A stretch of DNA of 64,000 bases from Phycisphaerales bacterium (lineage in GTDB: Bacteria > Planctomycetota > Phycisphaerae > UBA1845 > UTPLA1). The translations under genes were made by a program, and so were the position numbers. The DNA lies in the NCBI GenBank assembly GCA_022360095.1, contig JAKSDK010001512.1, positions 62,001 through 126,000 of the forward strand, read 5' to 3'. The first letter of the stretch is position 1, and each line of letters opens with the position of its first letter. Of the stretch, positions 17,065 to 27,030 are shown piece by piece. The notes below the pieces were generated by a model. That model was not told the origin of the DNA, did no database searches, and saw only the letters and a list, made by a program, of their open reading frames with translations.

Positions 17065-18318
17065 TCAGTTCAAAGACTTGAAGTCGAACTGGATCATGAC
17101 GGGATTATGGTCCGAGCCCGATGACTTCACACTTCCGGAGATCACACGGCAGGACTTCGGCACATAGTAGTTCGCCAGGCCGGGAGAACACAAAATAAAA
17201 TCAATCATGCTGCGGTACCGTGCACGGTTGTACGTGGGGGTTCCTTCCGGCAAATCGTCTTGAAAGGACCGAAGCGCCGTGTTGTCCTCGCCTCCGCGGA
17301 TGATTTTCATCGCCTGGCTGTCCCACGTGTCGTTGAAATCACCGCAGATGGCGAACAAGGCCTTTTCGTCTCTTTCAAGAATATCGTCGAGGATTTTCCG
17401 TGCCTGTGTCGCCTCGGCACACCGAATCGGTTCGCTGGCGCCGCCGCCGCGCTTACTCTTAAAATGAACCACAAAAACGTCGAAACTCGGCCGGCCCGGC
17501 GGCTCGATTCGCACGCGGATCAAGTCGCGACGAAAGCCCATCATCCCACCGGAACCGTCACTGAAACGGACATGTCGATAGGACGTCACCGGTCCGACGG
17601 GAAACCTTGAGAGTACGGCGCAATCGATGCCGCGCCGGTCATTGCCCTCGTAGCAAACCACGTGCTTGTAACCCATGTTTGGCAGCATCGCATGAACGAA
17701 GCGCTCGAGATAACCCCGATTTTCCACTTCCTCCAAGGCAAGGACATCGGCATCCACCTTGCGAATGGTCTCGGCGAGCTTCTCCAGCTGCTCCTTAGGT
17801 TTGGCCTTGGTTCCTTCGTCACGATGGTAGGGATCATCGTGTTCGTCAAAGAGGTTGAGCACGTTGTACGTAGCGAGCGTTACGATCCCGTCGGACTTGG
17901 AAGTCTTGCCCACCGGCGGAGGCGGGAGCGGCTCTTCCTTTTCGAGAATCGTGATCTGTTTCGGGCTGTACACCTCAATCTGAGGCTTGCCTTTGAACTG
18001 GCTGACAATGCCGCGAATGCGGACCACCTTGCTCGCGTACTTGAGTTCGGGAGACACGGGAAAATTATCGAAATTTGCCGCCCGGACGATGGCTGTGAAC
18101 TTGCGTTCCCGATCGAAGTTTAAAAAGCAGATGGTCTTTCGTTTGCTCGTTTCGAAAATCTTGCCTTGAACAATGACTTCCTGATCGACATAGCCTCCTG
18201 CATCCGTCCAGCTGATCACGGGAACGCCGGCGGTGGACGGAAGGATTTCCTCATCCGCGACAGCCGTCATCGGAACAAGTAAAAACAAGGAAAACATGCA
18301 GTTTCTCAACAATACCAT
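17065..18318 (-). CDS. Exported OB-fold plus endonuclease/exonuclease/phosphatase protein
   Basis: A 417-aa secreted enzyme. A signal peptide (MVLLRNCMFSLFLLVPMTAVADEE) is followed by an OB-fold-like domain at ~30-125 (DQEVIVQGKI ... VRIRGIVSQFKGKPQIEVYS) and an EEP-family nuclease/phosphatase domain at ~145-415. Catalytic motifs are visible: TYNVLNLFD, ALEEVENRG with the metal-binding Glu, CGDFNDTWDSQ, and the terminal SGSDHNPVMIQF Asp-His. Substrates in this family range from DNA to phospholipids, so specificity is open; export suggests extracellular DNA or phosphodiester scavenging. AGGAG precedes the ATG by 8 nt. Confidence 0.87.
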   Translation of the reverse strand: MVLLRNCMFSLFLLVPMTAVADEEILPSTAGVPVISWTDAGGYVDQEVIVQGKIFETSKRKTICFLNFDRERKFTAIVRAANFDNFPVSPELKYASKVVRIRGIVSQFKGKPQIEVYSPKQITILEKEEPLPPPPVGKTSKSDGIVTLATYNVLNLFDEHDDPYHRDEGTKAKPKEQLEKLAETIRKVDADVLALEEVENRGYLERFVHAMLPNMGYKHVVCYEGNDRRGIDCAVLSRFPVGPVTSYRHVRFSDGSGGMMGFRRDLIRVRIEPPGRPSFDVFVVHFKSKRGGGASEPIRCAEATQARKILDDILERDEKALFAICGDFNDTWDSQAMKIIRGGEDNTALRSFQDDLPEGTPTYNRARYRSMIDFILCSPGLANYYVPKSCRVISGSVKSSGSDHNPVMIQFDFKSLN

Positions 18319-18528
18319 GAGTCTTTCTCCTGAACGCGCCGAGGCGGTATGCCATGGCGCTGATGATTGATCTTATCGCTCTAGTAGTCCTCATTTCACC
18401 CTTTCCAACCCAATTGATCAAGGTTTCCGGGCCTGTCTCCCTAGGATTCGGCACGCCGAATCGGCTAAAATCGGGATGGCGAGGCGATGGTTGGGCGTCA
18501 GGGGGCCTGCCTGGAAGGGAGCTTACTC

Positions 18529-19155
18529 GTGAATCAAGACCTCCGGCTCAGCAAGATTATGGTCATGTCCGTCGTCGCCACACTGATTTCGGTCTCCCTT
18601 GCCGAGGCGGGCATGTTCGTCGTCGCCGTCGTGGAGACTGAAGAAACCGTCAATGATCCCGATGCCTGGACGATCACCAACAATGCTGATGTCGGCATCA
18701 GCGAACTTTTCCTGAGATTCACCCTCGCGAGCAATGGCAACTTCGATGACAACCTTCCGGGGCAGCCTCAGTTCGGGTTCTCGGTGAACCCCGCGTCGGA
18801 CCCCACGGGTGTGAGCCATTCTCACTCCGACCCCTCGACCGCCCCGGCCGACTTCAACGGTTGGCGCGCTTTGAACCTCACGTTCACCGATTTCGACCCG
18901 GGCGAGACGCTCATCTTCGGCCACGACACGGACGGCAGCATTAACGCAACGCCTCCCGGTTTCGGCGACGTCAGCGGCGACGCCTTCGCGGACAACCTCG
19001 AACTTTCCGTGACCACGACGAACAACATCACCAACAGCGCATTCTTCGAGCTGAGCGGGGCCAATGCTTCGACGGCCAGCGTCTTCATTCCCGAACCGGC
19101 CACGGCGCTTTTTGCAATGTTGCTCGGGTTGACGGTCGTGAGGCGAAGAAGGTAA
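18529..19155 (+). CDS. Secreted PEP-CTERM domain protein
   Basis: About 208 aa: signal peptide (KIMVMSVVATLISVSLAEAG), a beta-rich Asp/Asn-rich central region without recognised family, and a C-terminal PEP-CTERM sorting signal (IPEPATALFAMLLGL, then VVRRRR). Such tails are recognised by exosortase, which cleaves and anchors or releases the protein at the surface; the exosortase gene is not in this window. I choose the GTG at 18529 because GGAAGGGAG sits 7 nt before it; the frame is open to an ATG at 18487 and an internal ATG at 18559 is also possible. Confidence 0.8.
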   Translation: MNQDLRLSKIMVMSVVATLISVSLAEAGMFVVAVVETEETVNDPDAWTITNNADVGISELFLRFTLASNGNFDDNLPGQPQFGFSVNPASDPTGVSHSHSDPSTAPADFNGWRALNLTFTDFDPGETLIFGHDTDGSINATPPGFGDVSGDAFADNLELSVTTTNNITNSAFFELSGANASTASVFIPEPATALFAMLLGLTVVRRRR

Positions 19156-19169
19156 TCCAACCACCTAAA

Positions 19170-19189
19170 CCCGGGCAAGCTTGCCCGGG
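19170..19189. terminator. Palindromic terminator after the PEP-CTERM gene
   Basis: A perfect 10+10 palindrome (arm CCCGGGCAAG) 14 bases after the stop of the PEP-CTERM gene, followed by GCTTTGG. It lies between convergent genes and may serve both. Confidence 0.55.
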
Positions 19190-19226
19190 GCTTTGGCGTT
19201 ATGACGCGATAGACTCTCCGTCGACG

Positions 19227-21191
19227 TCAATCCGCGAGGCCGTCTGCGGCCTCCTCCCATTTCTCGTTGAGCTCCTGAAGTTCCGGGCGAAGGCGATCGT
19301 ATTCGATGTGGAGTTGTTTGAGTTTGGCCTGGTCCTTCATAAAAGCGGGATCTGCGAATGCAGTTTCAATTTCCTTGACACGGGTCTCAATCTGAATAAT
19401 CCGGTCCTCAAGCTCCTCGACCCGTTGCGCCGCGTATTTCGACTTTGACTTCTTTCTCCCGGGCTTACCTTTGGTTTTCGCTTCCCGCTCCCGACGATCC
19501 TGCTCTTTTCGGCGAAGCTCTTCTGAACGGCTCGCCTCTTCGCGCCGGGACAGGATTTCCGCGTAGGCCGACCAGTTGCCGTCGACAATCTCGTGCTGTT
19601 CACGCCGTGTTAAGACGAGAAGGCGACCGGCGACGCGGTCCAGGAAATAACGGTCGTGGCTGACCATCAGGATGCTTCCGGGATAATGCTGCAACGCCTC
19701 CTCAAGCGCCTCGCGAGCCGGAATATCAAGGTGATTCGTCGGCTCGTCGAGAACGAGAACCTGAGGGTTGGTCCAAACGAGGCGCGCCAGCAAAACACGT
19801 GATTGCTCCCCGCCGGAGAGGTTGCCGATTCGTTTAAAAACGTCATCTCCGCGGAACAGGAAGAGCGCCAAATAGGACCGAGCCTCCGCTTCGGTTACTT
19901 CAGGTCGAACTTCACGAACAGCTTCGATGACGGATAAGTCAGGATCGAGATCACGATGTTCCTGATCATAGTACCCGACCGACAAATTCTCGTAGAGGCG
20001 AACGGTGCCGGAGTCGGGATCCAGTTGTCGCAGGAGCATGCGAAGCAAAGTGGTCTTGCCCACGCCGTTCGGACCGATGATGCCGACTTTCTCTCCGCGC
20101 GTCATTTCAAAGTCCAGCCTCTTGATCAGCCGGATGTCGCCGAAACCCTTGCAAGCACCCTCGCAACGAACGACCATATCGCCGCTGCGTTCGTGTGGCT
20201 TGAAGTTGATGCGCGGTGCGGAACTCGACTTGGAGTCGGTCTTGATGGAATGCAGATTCTCGGGCTTCTCCAAAATTTCGCCTCGGGCCTTCATGTTGTC
20301 AAGCAGCTTCTGCCGGGCCCTGGCCTGTTTGGCCGTGTCTTTGCGATACCGCACGCGATTGATGTAGTCCTCCTGATGAGCAATCCATTCCCGTTGCTTC
20401 TCGTAATCTCGCATCGCTTGCAGTTGACGGGTGTGTTTGGTCTGGGCGTAGTTCGTGTAGTTCGTTGGATAGACGGTCGCGCGGCCGTTCTCAATCTCGA
20501 TGATTTTCGAGACCACACGATCCAAGAGGTACCGATCATGCGAAACAATAACCGCCCCACCGTGATGACCGGCGATGTACTTTTCCAACCAGCGCGTGGC
20601 GTCAAGATCGAGGTGGTTGGTGGGTTCGTCGAGCAACAAAAAATCCGCGTCGCCCATCAGCATGCGCGCTAGTGCGGCACGGCACTTCTGTCCACCCGAG
20701 AGAACCTGGACCGATTGATCGTATTCCTCCGGGCTGAAGCCCAGCCCACCAAGAACTTCGCGAATGCGAACTTCGTAGTTGTAGCCGCCGTTCGCCTCAA
20801 ATTGAGCATGCAGACGGTCATATTTCTCCAGCAGCCCGACTTCCTCCGGACATCCGTGCTTTTCGCCGATCTGCGCCGACAAAGCCTGCAATTCTTTCTC
20901 CAGGTTGCGATGACCTTCGAAGGCATCGCTCACGGCGTCGAGCAGACGACCACTCTCGGCAATCTCCGGCTTCTGAGGCAGGTACGCCGCGTTGAGGCCG
21001 CGAGTCATCGTGATCGTCCCACTATCCGCCGATTCGAGACCGACGATGAGTTTAAACAAGGTCGTCTTGCCCGAGCCGTTGGCACCAATAAGACCGACTT
21101 TTTCACCCTTGTTTAGAGTAAGCGAAATATTCTTCAAGACCGTTTGACCGGCGTAGGACTTGACGACGTTTTGAATCGTGATGGCGGCCAT
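19227..21191 (-). CDS. ABC-F family ATPase
   Basis: A 654-aa soluble protein with two ABC domains and no membrane region, the hallmark of ABC-F translation factors (Uup/EttA/YheS group). Domain 1 has GANGSGKTTL, LSGGQKCRAALARML and LLLDEPTNHLD; domain 2 has GPNGVGKTTLL, LSGGEQSRVLLARLV and LVLDEPTNHLD. The ~80-residue linker and a highly charged C-terminal coiled coil (~555-650) resemble Uup/YheS. Family members act at the ribosome E site; some confer antibiotic protection, which cannot be inferred here. There is no clear Shine-Dalgarno. Confidence 0.93.
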   Translation of the reverse strand: MAAITIQNVVKSYAGQTVLKNISLTLNKGEKVGLIGANGSGKTTLFKLIVGLESADSGTITMTRGLNAAYLPQKPEIAESGRLLDAVSDAFEGHRNLEKELQALSAQIGEKHGCPEEVGLLEKYDRLHAQFEANGGYNYEVRIREVLGGLGFSPEEYDQSVQVLSGGQKCRAALARMLMGDADFLLLDEPTNHLDLDATRWLEKYIAGHHGGAVIVSHDRYLLDRVVSKIIEIENGRATVYPTNYTNYAQTKHTRQLQAMRDYEKQREWIAHQEDYINRVRYRKDTAKQARARQKLLDNMKARGEILEKPENLHSIKTDSKSSSAPRINFKPHERSGDMVVRCEGACKGFGDIRLIKRLDFEMTRGEKVGIIGPNGVGKTTLLRMLLRQLDPDSGTVRLYENLSVGYYDQEHRDLDPDLSVIEAVREVRPEVTEAEARSYLALFLFRGDDVFKRIGNLSGGEQSRVLLARLVWTNPQVLVLDEPTNHLDIPAREALEEALQHYPGSILMVSHDRYFLDRVAGRLLVLTRREQHEIVDGNWSAYAEILSRREEASRSEELRRKEQDRREREAKTKGKPGRKKSKSKYAAQRVEELEDRIIQIETRVKEIETAFADPAFMKDQAKLKQLHIEYDRLRPELQELNEKWEEAADGLAD

Positions 21192-21258
21192 GCGACTATA
21201 TCATGGAGTGCTGATTGCTCGTGGACTTGAATCGCGACTTTCCCTGTTGACATCCGTT

Positions 21259-21331
21259 GTAGGGCGGGTTCCACCCGCCGACCACCGACGAGGCGCCCGC
21301 GCCATACAGCGGTGGGCAGAGCCCACCCTAC
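21259..21331. repeat. REP-like inverted pair, copy 2
   Basis: Two inverted relatives of one 21-base motif: 21259-21279 on the plus strand and 21311-21331 on the minus strand (GTAGGGTGGGCTCTGCCCACC when reversed). Each is itself an imperfect palindrome, and the first is identical to 89-109. The element is in the spacer between the ABC-F gene and the FtsB-like gene. Confidence 0.65.
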
Positions 21332-21408
21332 GACTACTATTATGACGGTTCACGATGACGCGACAAATTCTTGAGAGTCCGGTCGGCAGCTTCACGATTC
21401 CGAGCCGC

Positions 21409-22026
21409 TCATCCCAACGGCGTCATGGCCGTCTTTCCGACACCGGCTGAATCACGACCGGATCGGAGACGATGCGTTCGCGGTGCACAGAGAACAAAGG
21501 CCGCAATGATCAATCCGCCGGCCATGAGCAGAAAAGCAGGACGTAACGCAGGGTCGAGATAGAGATCGATGAGCCCCTTTTTTTCCGCCCAGCGTTCGAG
21601 TCTTCGTACGCTCCTCGGCCAATGGGCGGGAATCGACAAGTCGCTCTGAAACTCAGGCAAATTGAACGACGGAGTCACCGTCACCTGGTCTGTCCTAAGC
21701 ACGGGAACGACGATTTCGTTCGGATTCTTGTAATGCAAGTCCAGGACGGCCAAGCGCTCGTTGATGGTCTGGTCGGTCGCGAAGGCCTCGAGCAACGCGT
21801 CCTGCCTTATGGTCTCCTGCTCCAGTTCGGTGCACTGTTTTGTCAAGCGACCCTCCTCCGCCAAAAGCTCACAATGCTCCCGAAGGATGGGCAGCAGAAT
21901 CGTCGGCGCAAAGAGGCCGAACGCGAGCAAAGCGAAGACCACGAACATAATGCGGTGACCGAGCGGAGACGTGGGAATAACGTTCTCGCTTAGACTCTGC
22001 TGATTCTGTTCGTCGATCGAAGGCAT
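21409..22026 (-). CDS. FtsB/DivIC-like membrane coiled-coil protein
   Basis: A 205-aa protein with a first membrane helix (IMFVVFALLAFGLFAPTIL), a coiled coil (REHCELLAEEGRLTKQCTELEQETIRQDALLEAF) and a second membrane helix near the C-terminus (FLLMAGGLIIAAFVLC). The helix-plus-coil layout and position directly downstream of eno match septum formation initiator genes, which often neighbour eno. The second C-terminal helix and a Pro-rich middle are unusual for FtsB, so assignment is tentative. It follows eno by 46 bases on the same strand. Confidence 0.6.
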   Translation of the reverse strand: MPSIDEQNQQSLSENVIPTSPLGHRIMFVVFALLAFGLFAPTILLPILREHCELLAEEGRLTKQCTELEQETIRQDALLEAFATDQTINERLAVLDLHYKNPNEIVVPVLRTDQVTVTPSFNLPEFQSDLSIPAHWPRSVRRLERWAEKKGLIDLYLDPALRPAFLLMAGGLIIAAFVLCAPRTHRLRSGRDSAGVGKTAMTPLG

Positions 22027-22072
22027 TCGTCTGCCTATTCAAAAACGGCCGAGGACAAGCCGTTGACCATCG

Positions 22073-23494
<1,422 letters not shown>

Positions 23495-23572
23495 TCAACG
23501 TCCTAAGCCTTACAAGCCGGGCGCAGAATTTGCGGCACTTCCAGGCAACAAGCGGAAACCATAGGAGACGTC

Positions 23573-24349
23573 ATGTCGGATAAACCCCTTTTTCGAGATC
23601 CATCCCGTGAGACCTGGCGCCTGTTCCGCATCATGGCGGAATTCGTCGACGGGTTCGAAACCATGAGCCAGGTCGGACAGGCGGTCTCCGTGTTCGGATC
23701 GGCCCGAGCAAAGCCGGATACGCCGCATTATCAAAATGCCGTGGAACTGGGCAGAAAGCTGGTAGAGAAGGACTTCGGCGTGATCACGGGCGGAGGCCCC
23801 GGGATCATGGAGGCCGCGAACAAGGGGGCGTACGAGGCCGGCGGCATCTCAGTCGGCCTGAACATCTCGCTTCCTCATGAGCAGGAGGGCAATCCCTACC
23901 AGAACGTCAGCATCGACTTTCACTACTTCTTTGCCAGGAAAGTCATGTTCGTGAAGTACTGTCTCGGGTTGATTTGCTTCCCGGGAGGGTTCGGAACGAT
24001 GGATGAGTTCTTCGAAACCATGACGTTGATTCAGACCGAGAAAACGCCGCAGTATCCGGTGGTCCTGTTCGACTCGAAGTTCTGGTCACCGTTGGTTCAC
24101 TATCTCAGGACAACGTTGCTGGATGAGTACGCCACGATCTCAGCGAAGGACCTCGATCTGTTCCTCTTGACCGATGATCTCGATGAGGCGGTGGATCACA
24201 TGCGTATGTGCGTGAACAAGTCGCTCGGACAGTTGCGGCATCCTACCCCCGAAGAAGAGCGGAACGTGCCGATGGAGCACCACATCACCGGCGAAGGAAC
24301 GCGCTACGGACGACCGCTGAAGCGGGGCAGACCGGCGGAAAGCGACTGA
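23573..24349 (+). CDS. LOG family (TIGR00730-type) Rossmann-fold protein
   Basis: A 258-aa protein of the Lonely-Guy/lysine-decarboxylase-like family. The phosphoribohydrolase motif PGGFGTMDEFFE and the GGGPGIMEAANKGAYEAGG nucleotide loop are both present. Family members release cytokinin-type bases or other nucleobases from nucleoside 5'-monophosphates; a role in nucleotide recycling is likely but the substrate is unknown. TAGGAG lies 6 nt before the ATG. Confidence 0.88.
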   Translation: MSDKPLFRDPSRETWRLFRIMAEFVDGFETMSQVGQAVSVFGSARAKPDTPHYQNAVELGRKLVEKDFGVITGGGPGIMEAANKGAYEAGGISVGLNISLPHEQEGNPYQNVSIDFHYFFARKVMFVKYCLGLICFPGGFGTMDEFFETMTLIQTEKTPQYPVVLFDSKFWSPLVHYLRTTLLDEYATISAKDLDLFLLTDDLDEAVDHMRMCVNKSLGQLRHPTPEEERNVPMEHHITGEGTRYGRPLKRGRPAESD

Positions 24350-24364
24350 AGGCCGTGACGCCTC

Positions 24365-26131
24365 TCACTCCTCGACCGCGACCATCGTCGGGTCTTCGAG
24401 CTTCAACCTCCACGCCTCTTCTTTCTTCTCGACGACGGCACGAGCGCGAATTCGGATGCCAGGCTTGATCTCCTGACTGGGACCCAATGCATCAGCCACG
24501 GACTGGAAATAGATCATTTCGATCGTTGTGTCACCCTGAGACAAGATGACCGAATAGCGACGCTCATGCTTCTTGCTCGGACGGGAGGAGGTTTCTTTCA
24601 CAACGGCGGCGATCGTCACCCGCTTACCTTCAAGGTCGGGGCCGATGGCGGAGAGTTGTGTCATATCTTTGTCAGGGACGCGATTAAGTTTTGAAGCCGC
24701 GAGTCGTTCTTCGCTGTCGGGGATGGGCCAGAAGACAAAATCTCCCTTCCCCGCGAAACCCATTTTGGAATCGTGAATTCCACCGTCGTCGATGCCGTTT
24801 CGGCCCACGCTATAAAGGAACGGTCCATCCTGTAAAAGAACATACACAAAGGGCTCATCTCGGAAGACATCCTGCTTGATATCGTCGGGCACTTTCTTTC
24901 CGAGCTTTCCCAACGTTTTGGGCCATCGTTTTTTCTTGTTCTTATAAGCGAAGAGTTCCGCCACGAGGTGAGTCGCGCGGCGTTCGGCCTCGCAGTTTGC
25001 GCTGGTCGAGTAGAGCCGGCTGTAGTCTCGGCCAAGCCCGAGCATCAGGCCCTTGTTAATCTTGTTGGAATCACGCATTCGATCTGCGAGAACGCCAAGA
25101 GCCCGGTGGTGATCCATCGCGAATCCAGGCTGCATGTGCTGTTCCATGGCGACGTGGGCCTCCAGAATCGCCTTGGCGGCCCCTTGAGGATCGCGCTCGA
25201 CCCTGACACCCAGCCCAAAACGGTTCGTGGCGCCCATATTCTGGCCGGTGACTTCTTTGTATCGGATACCGTTGAACTTGAGTCCCCCACCGGCCAGAGG
25301 ACCGTAGATATACTGCAAAGCGTCAAGCCACCTCAGGCATTCACCCTTCAAGGTCGGCGATGCCGTGATGGGCTCCTTATCAATTGTTCGCAACAGCTTC
25401 GTGAGTTTGGCGGCATGCTTCGCCTTCAAAACACCATGAGCAAAGGCCCAGCGCGCGTGCTGATAGGTCATCGTGCGGATCTTGCACTCGACAAAATGCT
25501 CCGCAGCAAAGATCGAGCCTCGCATCTGGTTCGCGACGCGCAGATTTGTTTCGACGGCGGTGAGGAATCGTGTCGAAGAGACCTTGCCCTTGCGTATTCG
25601 CCAGGCCGTCTCGAGCTTGCCCTCCGAACATTGGAGAAGGTATTTCAGATGAGGAAACCGAACGTTTTGAATCAGGTTGGCCTTGTTGTCCGCTCGGCCG
25701 TCCAGCCCGGATAAAGGAACGAGTTTCTTGCGGCCTGACGCGGCGTCGTATCGTTTTAGAATCTTCCTCGTGCGTTTGTAGGAGGCCTGCCAGACAGACT
25801 TGCGCTTGGGGTGCCATGGGGCGGGCCCCCGATTGAAAACGTCACCGGGCCCGGCGGCAGAAGATGGATCGAACGACCGAGGCGTGGTCAACATGCCTTC
25901 GAACGTGGGCCAATCGTCCTGTGATACGGAGCTTCCGACCAGACCCGGCATGAACTGTGCGTAGGCGAAGTAAGCGTTTTCCTCATCGTCAACCTCGGAC
26001 AGCGCCCGTTCGAGCCAGGCAACGTAATCGATTCGCTTCTCAAAATCCGGAAGCGGCGGGTAGTCTTCACCGGCTCCCGCCAGGGTGAAAACAAAACATG
26101 CGGCCAGAACGGTGCAATTCATCGTAGTCAT
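24365..26131 (-). CDS. Exported protein of unknown function with C-terminal OB-like domain
   Basis: A 588-aa protein with a signal peptide (MTTMNCTVLAACFVFTLAGAG). I recognise no family in the helical middle region (~20-490). The last ~85 residues (GKRVTIAAVVKETSS ... GIRIRARAVVEKKEEAWRLKL) look like an OB-fold similar in style to that of the exported nuclease at 17065-18318. The start ATG at 26131 is one base after the yidD stop, so it is the third gene of the trmB-yidD operon; membrane insertion by the YidC/YidD pathway gives no direct clue to its job. Confidence 0.65.
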   Translation of the reverse strand: MTTMNCTVLAACFVFTLAGAGEDYPPLPDFEKRIDYVAWLERALSEVDDEENAYFAYAQFMPGLVGSSVSQDDWPTFEGMLTTPRSFDPSSAAGPGDVFNRGPAPWHPKRKSVWQASYKRTRKILKRYDAASGRKKLVPLSGLDGRADNKANLIQNVRFPHLKYLLQCSEGKLETAWRIRKGKVSSTRFLTAVETNLRVANQMRGSIFAAEHFVECKIRTMTYQHARWAFAHGVLKAKHAAKLTKLLRTIDKEPITASPTLKGECLRWLDALQYIYGPLAGGGLKFNGIRYKEVTGQNMGATNRFGLGVRVERDPQGAAKAILEAHVAMEQHMQPGFAMDHHRALGVLADRMRDSNKINKGLMLGLGRDYSRLYSTSANCEAERRATHLVAELFAYKNKKKRWPKTLGKLGKKVPDDIKQDVFRDEPFVYVLLQDGPFLYSVGRNGIDDGGIHDSKMGFAGKGDFVFWPIPDSEERLAASKLNRVPDKDMTQLSAIGPDLEGKRVTIAAVVKETSSRPSKKHERRYSVILSQGDTTIEMIYFQSVADALGPSQEIKPGIRIRARAVVEKKEEAWRLKLEDPTMVAVEE

Positions 26132-26132
26132 C

Positions 26133-26372
26133 CTATGATTTTTCCAATGGGACCGGATCGAAACCGCCGAGGCTCCAGGGATGGCAACGGCAGATCCGCT
26201 TGATTCCAAACCAACTGCCGCGCCAGGGTCCGTGTCGCGAAATCGCCTCGGCGGTGTATTCGCTGCAACTGGGAATAAACTTGCAACTGCCGGCGAGCAA
26301 AGGTCGCAACGCGAACTGGTAGGCGCGGATCAAAAAAACGAACACAAATGCAACAGCCCTTGTCAGCATCAT
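26133..26372 (-). CDS. yidD: Membrane protein insertion efficiency factor YidD
   Basis: A 79-aa protein with the complete YidD core: IRAYQFALRPLLAGSCKF, then the Cys-rich PSCSEYTAEAI, and RICRCHPWSLGGFDPVP. YidD is a small membrane-associated helper of YidC-dependent insertion. It usually lies between rnpA and yidC; here it overlaps the trmB stop by four bases (ATGA) and runs into an exported protein gene, so it is away from its usual context. Confidence 0.95.
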   Translation of the reverse strand: MMLTRAVAFVFVFLIRAYQFALRPLLAGSCKFIPSCSEYTAEAISRHGPWRGSWFGIKRICRCHPWSLGGFDPVPLEKS

Positions 26373-26977
26373 CTTCGTCGGAACGCAAGACGATAAAACG
26401 ATCGCCCTTCGCGCTGGTACTTGATCTCAAAGTTGGTTTCCACGGCTTCGCCAACAGTGCCGTGCTCGGCATCTTCAAACGGAATTGGCTCCAGTTCGGG
26501 GCGAGCCGACGTCACGGTCTTAATCTGCTCAAAATATTCCGCATGGTCGGTCTGAATCGCCAACCGGGCACCCATTGACAACGTATGAACCGCCGCCGTC
26601 ATGAAGTCCGGTTGAATCAGCCTTTTCTTTTGGTGGCGTTTCTTCGGCCATGGGTCGGGATGGTAAATGTGCATCGCCGAAAGACAACCCGGAAGCAAAC
26701 GGTGCATCACGAGGTTCTTGGCATCGGTGCGGAGGATGCGCACGTTGGTCAGACTCCAACGGCTCATTCGATCGGCGGCGAATTTGTAGTACTTGTTCGC
26801 CCATTCGACGCCGACGTAGTTTCGCTCCGGGTGAGCCTGCGCCTGTCTGAGTAGAAAACCGCCCTTCCCGCAGCCGATCTCCAATTCGATGGGATGATCG
26901 TTGTCAAAGAGACTGCTCAGGTCGGTTTGTTCGCCCAACGAACCAAGGTCCACTGCAATGGTGTCGAGTCCGGTCAT
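26369..26977 (-). CDS. trmB: tRNA (guanine-N7-)-methyltransferase
   Basis: A 202-aa SAM-dependent enzyme that makes m7G46 in tRNA. The SAM loop EIGCGKGGFL, YVGVEWANKYYKFAADR, and the family signature HIYHPDPWPKKRHQKKRL are intact. A perfect TATAAT ends exactly 6 nt before the ATG, and there is no Shine-Dalgarno, implying a leaderless mRNA. First gene of the trmB-yidD-exported protein operon. Confidence 0.95.
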   Translation of the reverse strand: MTGLDTIAVDLGSLGEQTDLSSLFDNDHPIELEIGCGKGGFLLRQAQAHPERNYVGVEWANKYYKFAADRMSRWSLTNVRILRTDAKNLVMHRLLPGCLSAMHIYHPDPWPKKRHQKKRLIQPDFMTAAVHTLSMGARLAIQTDHAEYFEQIKTVTSARPELEPIPFEDAEHGTVGEAVETNFEIKYQREGRSFYRLAFRRR

Positions 26978-26983
26978 GTCTGC

Positions 26984-26989
26984 ATTATA
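26984..26989 (-). promoter_or_regulatory. -10 box of trmB, six bases before ATG
   Basis: TATAAT on the minus strand at 26989-26984, followed by six bases and the ATG at 26977. No good -35 box is seen at 16-18 nt upstream. Confidence 0.5.
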
Positions 26990-27030
26990 GCAAAGTCGTC
27001 AAAGATCATGACGATCCGATTGGCGTGGTC

